This document shows, one piece after another, positions 57,733-64,000 of a DNA stretch of 64,000 nucleotides (position 1 is its first letter; each line of letters begins with the position of its first letter). The position numbers were made by a program, and so were the translations under genes. The notes below the pieces were generated by a model. That model had not been told where the DNA came from and searched no databases. It worked only from the letters and a program-made list of their open reading frames with translations. This DNA is from Lunularia cruciata (taxonomy: Eukaryota > Streptophyta > Marchantiopsida > Lunulariales > Lunulariaceae). The stretch covers positions 25,250,608-25,314,607 of the forward strand of contig OX419762.1 in assembly GCA_948567375.1 (NCBI GenBank), written 5' to 3'.

Positions 57733-58578
57733 GTGATTGGCATAATGGAGGAGTCCAAGATGGTGAAAGACATTGCAGATATAGCCTTGAAGCAACAACA
57801 ATTAGCTGAAATGTACAGGAAATCTAATGATTTCCACAAAGAGCTTAGAAGTTTCTTTGCACCTATGTCCCAGTGCATGAGTACTCTCATGACTGATATG
57901 GATGTTGTAAAGGTTGAGATCAGCACTATAAAAGAGTCATTGAACTTGGTCAACCAAGAGATTCAAGACCTAAAGAAGAGTACTATCTCGCTGTTAACAT
58001 CAACCAAGGAGATGGTGGATGCTACTGAGAAGGTTGCATCTTTGGGAGTACAAGCCAACGACATTGCTACACAAAGCGGAGGGCTCCAACAGATTGTGGA
58101 CACATTAGAAGTGAAGATGAAGTCTTATGCTGAAGCTACTAAGGTGGCTCAAATCTCTTACTTGCAAGAGCATGAGGTTGAAAAGGAGAACCAACTGGTG
58201 AAAATGAAAAACTTGAGGATTTCAGGTTTGCCTGAGATTGAGAAGGAAGATACCAAGGCCATAGTGTGTGAATTTATTGCTGATTCTCTGAGAGTCCATG
58301 ATCCTCAAATTGTGCAAGCATATAGATTGGGACAGCAAGGTGCACAACCAAGAAGCATTTTGGTGAGGTTTGGCTCAGAAACTCAAAGGAATTTAGTGAT
58401 GGCAAACAAGGCTGTATTGAAGGGGCGGCGCATCTGGTTAGATCCTGATCTCACATCTCTCCAATGGCAAGCAAAGAAGGGAGAATTAGCAAAAGTGAAG
58501 GAGGCTCAACAAGCAGGCTTTGTTGCATTCTTGAGAGATAATAGAGCTGTGATTACTCAAAAGAAATTGTTGGAATGA
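57733..58578 (+). CDS. LINE D ORF1 protein
   Basis: An intact frame; the ATG at 57745 aligns with the copy A start, and 57733 is an in-frame upstream ATG. The N-terminal coiled coil is followed by RISGLPEIEKEDTKAIV, AYRLGQQGAQPRSILVRF, LKGRRIWL and DLTSLQWQAK. The C-terminus differs from A to C: after ITQKKL it ends LE and TGA (58576-58578), because the UAG-containing junction is deleted. The stop overlaps an ATG as ATGA. Confidence 0.88.
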   Translation: MIGIMEESKMVKDIADIALKQQQLAEMYRKSNDFHKELRSFFAPMSQCMSTLMTDMDVVKVEISTIKESLNLVNQEIQDLKKSTISLLTSTKEMVDATEKVASLGVQANDIATQSGGLQQIVDTLEVKMKSYAEATKVAQISYLQEHEVEKENQLVKMKNLRISGLPEIEKEDTKAIVCEFIADSLRVHDPQIVQAYRLGQQGAQPRSILVRFGSETQRNLVMANKAVLKGRRIWLDPDLTSLQWQAKKGELAKVKEAQQAGFVAFLRDNRAVITQKKLLE

Positions 58579-61500
58579 AAAAATGGAATGTTCATGGGCT
58601 CACACAAACCAAGTACTCCAGCGCTAAGCCTTTGTGGGATGATGCTGATCTGATCAATCTTGTGGAGACATGGGAACATGAAGGAAACACCATTCAAGAC
58701 ATTGAAGGTTTCACTCTTATTGGGTCAACTTGGAACAAGCGGAGGCAACACAAAGGAAGGGGCTTTGGAGGTATTGCTACTTACGTCAGATTTGGCTTTG
58801 AGAAATCAGTCTCTTTGATAGGTCAAGATTCAAATGGACAATACCAATGGCTGAGGATTGGAGGAGTTGCCACACCTTGCTTCATTGCTGTTTGCTACTT
58901 TGCCCCATTGACATCACCAATCTATTCAAGTGGAGTTCTCAACACCATGCAGCCTTTCCATTCCTTGACAAAGGATGTGTTAGAGTTTCAAAGTAAAGGT
59001 GCAGTACTTGTTCTTGGTGATTTCAATGCTAGGATCCAAGCCTCTCAGATCCCTGACTTGAGTGACCTTGAGAATGATCCTCTCCATAGTTTGATAGATC
59101 ATTCTAGTGCTTGGTCCCGCTCTTCCAAAGATCTTATGTCCAACCCCATGAGTGAGCACTTTTTGAGCTTTGGTACCAATTGTAGCTTGAAGATCTTGAA
59201 TGGCCTTTCTCAATTTCCAGAAACTTGTAAAAGCACATGCTTTGCCTCTGGTGGATCAAGCACCATAGATTATATGCTCACTTCAGCTAATGATATCCAC
59301 TTTGTCTCAGATTTTATTGTTTTAGATCCTCAACCAGAATCAGACCATGCACCTCTATCTTGTGCCATCCTTCTTCCTTGCCTCAATAGAACCACATTAC
59401 CTATTGACCATGCCTTTAGAGGAAAATTTCATCTAGACTTTCACAAGAGAGACTTGTACCAACAAGCTATCCAAGAGAAATTGAGTTCTATGGAGTGGAG
59501 TTCTGATTTTCAACAACGTAGTGATCAGTTGGTTGAGCTTCTTCAATCTATATCAACTACTTTCTTTCCAAGAGGCTCCCACAGGAAGAGACTTGGTCTC
59601 CCTTGCAATAGGTGGTATGATGCTGATTGCAAAATGGCAAGGATCAAAGCTATGGATAGGTCTCTTGATCAGATTGCACAAAATCAGGCCTTTGTTTCAT
59701 ATAGAAAGTTGGTGAAGTGCAAAAAGCGAGCATTTTTGAGACTCAAGGGGGTTGAGTTGAGCACTGAACTGAGGAGCAATCCTAAGGCTTTTTGGAAGAA
59801 GGTAACCATCAGATCTCCATCTCCATCGCTGGACCTAAACAAGCTTTGTGACTATGTGAAAGATCTGTACTTTTTCCCTGATGCTCCAAGCATGGGGGAT
59901 CCAAGGCAAGGGCCTTGGATCTGCTCTCACCATCTCTGAAGCTGATGTCAAGTACCAATTGAAGAAGTTGGCCAATGGTAAGGCTGAAGACCTTGATGGA
60001 CTATGTGTTGAACTTCTGAAGTGGGGCGGTAGCCATCTGATTTCAGTACTCACTTCTCATTTGAATGAGGCAATCAAGTGTGGCTTTCCGGATAGATGGT
60101 GCTTCAAGAAGGTTGTTCCTATTCACAAGTCTGGCCAGAGAGATGTTGTCACCAATTACCGTACCATACTTTTGGTAGTGTCTTTGCCAAGTTGTATGGT
60201 CGAATTTTGGAGTCTAGGTTGAGCACTTGGGCTGAAAAGTACAATGTTCGAGCTAAGTGCCAAGCGGGTTTCAGATCGGGCTTTAGCACCTTGGATCACT
60301 TATTGGTACTCCATGTTTTGTGGTGGAAATCCAAGGGTGTTGGGAGAGCTCTCTATGTTGCCTTTATTGATTTCAGGAAGGCCTTTGATAAGGTGCTTAG
60401 GAAATGTCTAAGTGAGAGACTCACTCTAGTTGGTGTTTCAGCTGATTTGATTGGTGCTATCTCTAGACTCTATGAGAAAGTGATTGTGAAACTTTCATCT
60501 TTGAGCTCTCAAGATGTCCTTAGCACAATGGGTGTGATTCAAGGCTGCTCTCTATCTCCCACTCTATTTGGAATCTTCATCGATGATCTGGAGAGTCTAC
60601 TCATGGAAGCTGGAGCTACAGGTGTACAGATTGGCTCTCTGATGATACATGCACTCCTTTATGCAGATGATGTAGTGCTTCTCTCCACCAACCCACAGAG
60701 TTTACAGAAGCTATTGGATTCTCTTCTCTTGTTTTGCAATGAAACAAAGATGGAAGTGAACCTTGACAAGTCCAAGGTGATTGTGGTGGGTTCTAAAGGT
60801 GTCACACCTTTCTTTTTTGACGGACAGCAATTGGAGCAGGTTTCTTCTTACAAGTACTTGGGCCTTGAGTTTTCTCATGACTATAGTTGGTCTACTTGTG
60901 TGAAGATGAGAATCAATGCAGGCTTTAGAGCTTTGTATTCACTCATGAATCGCTCTAGACTTGCTCACCTTACCACATGGGAGTTGAAGAAGGTGCTGTT
61001 CAGATCTCTTGTGCAGCCGGTGGTTCTCTATGGTGCTCAGATTTGGGGTCCAGGTACTAAGAAGACATGGTGGCAAAAGGTGGAGAAAGTTCAGAAATTG
61101 TTTTTGTGTGATGAACTTGGGGTGAGGACTCAAACTCCTTATGTATTGCTGCTTGCTGAAACAGGGTTTTTGCCTCTTGAGGCTGAAGCTTTGTTTTTAG
61201 CTATCACATATGCCACTAAGGTGAGGTCCATGGACCATGAGAGACTTCCCTACCATGCTTTTTGTGCCACTCTATCTGTCGGTTGGTATACAGATCTGAT
61301 TGCATGGGCCACTAGGTGGAATGTTTCTGAGCGACATTGGAGATTGGAGCCTATTGCACTACGAGAAGTGATCAAGGAGCAGTTCTTACTTCGCTTATGG
61401 CAGCAACCCGGTACCAAGATGGTGTTCTATCAGCAATTTGTAAATCCTATGTTGGTGTATTGTGAGCAAGATTATCTCTTGGCTAGGATTTCTACTTCAC

Positions 61501-61799
61501 TTAGACATGTTATTGCTCAATATAGAACTAGTTCTCATAGACTAGAAGTAGAACAAGGACGTTGGCAGCAGATAGAGCACTCCATGCGACTTTGCAAATT
61601 GTGTATTATGAGCAAAGTTGAGGATGAGCATCATGTGTTTATTGATTGCCCTAGTTACATGCTGATCAGAGTTAGACATCAGATTATTTGTCGTGATTTC
61701 TCTACTCTCTTACAGGTTGAAGCTTTAGCGTTAGGGAAGTACATGACAGAAGTTAGTTTACATCGGACCAATTTGTTACAGATTGGTCAGTTGCCCTAG
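58575..61799 (+). pseudogene. LINE D ORF2 (endonuclease-RT), two frameshifts
   Basis: Starts with its own ATG at 58575 (MKKWNVHGL), in a different frame from ORF1. The endonuclease motifs LVETWE, GDFNAR and SDHAPLS are intact. At about 59895 a 10-bp net fold-back insertion shifts the frame. Near 60171 ACTTTTGGTAG lacks a base relative to ACTTGTTGGTAG in A and shifts it again. RT (AGFR, DFRKAFDKV, YADDVVLL) and the CKLC zinc motif are then open to 61799. It keeps the CGA codon that is TGA in A and C. Confidence 0.9.
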
Positions 61800-61899
61800 G
61801 CCCTTGCCTAGGCTCACATTTCATGTGTTTTGTATTGTGTTTCTAGCCTTTTGACTCTTTGGGTCTTTCAGGCTTTATATTTCATTGTTCATTGTAAGG

Positions 61900-62650
61900 T
61901 GTGCATCAACATATTGCTTCTATCAATTTTCTGCAATCTATAATCTATGCTTGGCGCACTCCACACTTGTTGGATTCTAAAAACAAATGTGTTGACTGCG
62001 TTGACCTTGGTAGCCACCGGATAGATCTTCATCAAGCTAGAAGGTGTGAAGGGATGCTCACCATACACGAGGAAGAATGGAGTGACTTGGGTGGATGCAT
62101 TCATTGAATTTTTGTAAGCAAATTCCACCAACGAGAGTAGGGTGTCTCACCTCTCTTGCTCTTTTAAGGTGAAGCTGCATAACATGTCTTCAATAGTGTG
62201 ATTAGCCTGCTCTGTTTATCCACCTATTTGTGGGTGGTAAGTTGTGGACATGGCCAACTTGGTTTTGAAGAAACCAAAGAGTGTTTGCCAAAACAAACTA
62301 GTGAATTGAGTGCTTCTATCGGTGATGAGTACTTGAGACAAGCCATGGTGAGAGAAGATTGCATCTAAGTATAATTGAGCTAGTTGTGGAGTGGTCACAT
62401 CCTTGGTGGTAGGACGTACATGAATCATTTTGTTGAGCCGGTCCACAAAGACCATGATGGAGTCAAACCCTAAGGTGGTCTTGGGTAATTCACATACGAG
62501 ATCCATACTCATAAGTTCCCAACATTGGGTAGGAGTGGGGAGAGGTTGAAGGAGCCCTACAAGAGCTTGATTAGAAGCTTTGTTTTGTTGACAAAGTAGG
62601 CAGCTGCTCATGTAGTCCATCATGTTATTGCTCATCTTATGCCAATAGTA
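61900..62650 (-). pseudogene. family H integrase zinc finger and catalytic core
   Basis: Minus strand from 62650: YWHKMSNNMMDY, CLLCQQNK, then SMDLVCELPKT (first Asp), IMVFVDRLNKMIH, QVLITDRSTQFTSLFWQ (second Asp), TYHPQIGG, a stop, then TEQANH (Glu). VEFAYKNSMNASTQVTPFFLVYGEHPFTP follows down to 62030. The D, D, E order is complete with one nonsense codon in place of Gln after IGG. LINE E cut it upstream and LINE D downstream. Confidence 0.88.
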
Positions 62651-64000
62651 ATGAAACAATGAAACAATGAAACAATGAAATATAAAGCCCGAAAGACCCA
62701 AAGAGTCAAAAGGCTGGAAACACAATACAAAACACATGAAATGTGAGCCTAGGCAAGGGCTTAGGGCATCGGACCAATCTGTAACAAATTGGTCCGATGT
62801 AAAGTAACTTCTGTCATGTACTTCCCTAATGCTAAAGCTTCAACCTGTAAGAGAGTTGAGAAGTCACTACAAGTAATCTGATGTCTAACTCTAATCTGCA
62901 TGTAACAAGGGCAATCAACAAACACATGATGCTCATCCTCAACTTTGCTCATAATACACAATTTGCAAAGTCGAATGGAGTGCTCTATCTGCTGCCAACG
63001 TCCTTGTTCTACTTCTAGTCTATGAGAACTAGTTCTATATTGAGCGATAACATGTCTCAATGAAGTAGAAATCCTAGCCAAGAGATAATCTTGCTCACAA
63101 TACACCAACATAGAATTTACAAACTGCTGATAGAACACCATCTTGGTACCGGGTTGCTGCCATAAGCAAAGTAAGAACTGCTCCTTGATCACCTCTCGAA
63201 GTGCAATAGGCTCCAATCTCCAATGTCGCTCAAAAACATTCCACCTTGTGGCCCATGCAATCAGATCTGTATACCAACCAATAGATAGAGTGGCCCAGAA
63301 AGCTTGGTAGGGAAGTCTCTCATGCTCCATGGACCTCACCTTAGTGGCATATGTGAGCGCCAAGAACAAAGCTTCAGCCTCAAGCGGTAAAAACCCTGTT
63401 TCAGCAAGCAACAATACATAAGGAGTTTGAGTCCTCACTCCAAGTTCTTCACACAAAAACAATTTCTGAACTTTCTCCACCTTTTGCCACCATGTCTTCT
63501 TAGTACCTGGACCCCAAATCTGAGCACCATAGAGAACCACCGGCTGCACAAGAGATCTGAACAACACCTTCTTCAACTCCCATGTGGTAAGGTGAGCAAG
63601 TCTAGAGCGGTTCACGAGTGAATACAAAGCTCTAAAGCCTGCATTGGTTCTCATCTTCACACAAGTAGACCAACTATAGTCATGAGAAAACTCAAGACCC
63701 AAGTACTTGTAAGAAGAAACCTGCTCCAATTGCTGTCCATCAAAAAAGAAAGGTGTGACACCTTTAGAACCCACCACAATCACCTTGGACTTGTCAAGGT
63801 TCACCTCCATCTTTGTTTGATTGCAAAACAAGAGAAGAGAATCCAACAACTTCTGTAAACTTTGTGGATTGGTAGAGAGGAGCACTACATCATCCGCATA
63901 TAGTAGTGCATGTATCATCAAAGAGCCAACCTGTACACCTGTAGCTCCAGCTTCCATAAGCACCTTCTCTAGATCATCGATGAAGATTCCAAACAATGTT
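62651..64000 (-). mobile_element. LINE copy E, 3' part, runs off the window
   Basis: Reverse-strand tail (ATGAAACA repeats, 62653-62681), 3' UTR, hairpin at 62767-62799 and the C-terminal half of ORF2. It inserted in the H integrase zinc-finger region. It is closest to copy C (for example AFWATLSIGW and NVFERHW). The 5' end and its target duplication are outside the window. Confidence 0.93.
62761..64000 (-). CDS. LINE E ORF2, RT palm to C-terminal zinc motif (partial)
   Basis: A continuous minus-strand frame enters at the window edge in the LFGIFIDDLE block. It includes LLYADDVVLLS, KSKVIVVGSKG, SSYKYLGLEFSHDYSWSTC, VLYGAQIWG and CKLCIMSKVEDEHH, ending at 62761. No stop or frameshift is visible in some 410 codons, so this half is intact. 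Whether the full ORF2 is intact cannot be seen. Confidence 0.9.
   Translation of the reverse strand, partial: TLFGIFIDDLEKVLMEAGATGVQVGSLMIHALLYADDVVLLSTNPQSLQKLLDSLLLFCNQTKMEVNLDKSKVIVVGSKGVTPFFFDGQQLEQVSSYKYLGLEFSHDYSWSTCVKMRTNAGFRALYSLVNRSRLAHLTTWELKKVLFRSLVQPVVLYGAQIWGPGTKKTWWQKVEKVQKLFLCEELGVRTQTPYVLLLAETGFLPLEAEALFLALTYATKVRSMEHERLPYQAFWATLSIGWYTDLIAWATRWNVFERHWRLEPIALREVIKEQFLLCLWQQPGTKMVFYQQFVNSMLVYCEQDYLLARISTSLRHVIAQYRTSSHRLEVEQGRWQQIEHSIRLCKLCIMSKVEDEHHVFVDCPCYMQIRVRHQITCSDFSTLLQVEALALGKYMTEVTLHRTNLLQIGPMP

Larger units (their letters stand above)
56278..61899 (+). mobile_element. LINE copy D
   Basis: Flanked by TGTG at 56274-56277 and 61900-61903; removing the LINE restores the integrase codons for LMHMEF. 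The 5' UTR has the eight-unit pattern of B, with landmarks from about 56334 to 57569. The ORF1/ORF2 junction is rearranged, a fold-back insertion lies at 59898, a single-base loss is near 60171, and the hairpin right arm is damaged. The tail is a shortened TTTCATTGTTCATTG. It belongs with A by sequence. Confidence 0.92.
55230..62650 (-). mobile_element. Family H chromovirus, 3' half (minus strand), split by LINE D and LINE E
   Basis: Minus-strand order: integrase core 62650-61900, [LINE D], integrase C-terminus and chromodomain 56277-55824, polypurine tract, 3' LTR 55810-55230. The upstream RT half would lie beyond LINE E, outside the window. It supplies the identity of the H solo LTRs at 11288, 13900 and 23140. 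Confidence 0.85.

Noticed and set aside
62216-62737. Integrase ORF appears to start with a novel N-terminus
   Set aside because: The first ~30 residues are the reverse-read LINE E tail and 3' UTR fused to the integrase by insertion.

Overview
This window is eukaryotic and looks like a retrotransposon-dense stretch of a large plant genome. It is AT-rich and holds Ty3/gypsy chromoviruses, another Ty3/gypsy family, a Ty1/copia element with a plant-style initiator-Met primer site and polypurine tract, a PIF/Harbinger transposase relic and five copies of one L1-like LINE. I found no host gene, rRNA, tRNA or CRISPR array. The LINE ORF1 protein has a coiled coil followed by an RRM-like and C-terminal domain, not the zinc-knuckle type common in flowering plants. 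I therefore lean towards a fern, lycophyte, bryophyte or gymnosperm, but the sequence alone does not settle this.

Layout. 1-3726: 5' part of a gypsy element (family F, copy F1, minus strand). 3732-8978: LINE A. 9375-10510: Harbinger transposase relic. 11288-12043: solo LTR of chromovirus family H, with perfect 5-bp target duplications. 12049-13501: gag-pro-pol relic of chromovirus family G. 13502-34948: a deep nest. A family G LTR is split by a copia element (13669-34710). The copia 5' LTR is split by a family H solo LTR (13900-30238, duplication ACTAT). That LTR is split by a second family F gypsy (F2, 14038-29760). F2 is split by another family H solo LTR (23140-29556). The last nucleotide of that LTR is cut off by LINE B (23877-29550). 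34949-55229: several family G elements inserted into one another. They also contain a 3.7-kb TG...CA insertion with an unknown coiled-coil protein (36660-40351), LINE C (43855-49461) and a 62-bp LINE stub. 55230-62650: minus-strand family H chromovirus interrupted by LINE D (56278-61899). 62651-64000: LINE E, minus strand, running off the window.

How the parts work. The LINE has a 5' UTR made of degenerate monomers of about 179 bp. ORF1 and ORF2 share one reading frame in copies A, B and C. They are separated only by a UAG, and ORF2 has no AUG ahead of its endonuclease motifs. Both features suggest testable expression mechanisms. The 3' end carries a hairpin at the ORF2 stop and a TTTCATTG octamer tail instead of poly(A). 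The LTR elements are all decayed, often by C-to-T or G-to-A changes at CpG and Trp/Gln/Arg codons.

Most notable candidates: a PHD finger at the C-terminus of the F2 gypsy integrase, stop-codon readthrough between LINE ORF1 and ORF2, the monomeric LINE 5' UTR, and the 3.7-kb solo-LTR-like unit encoding a protein of roughly 900 codons. Novelty of all four is unverified, since no database could be searched.
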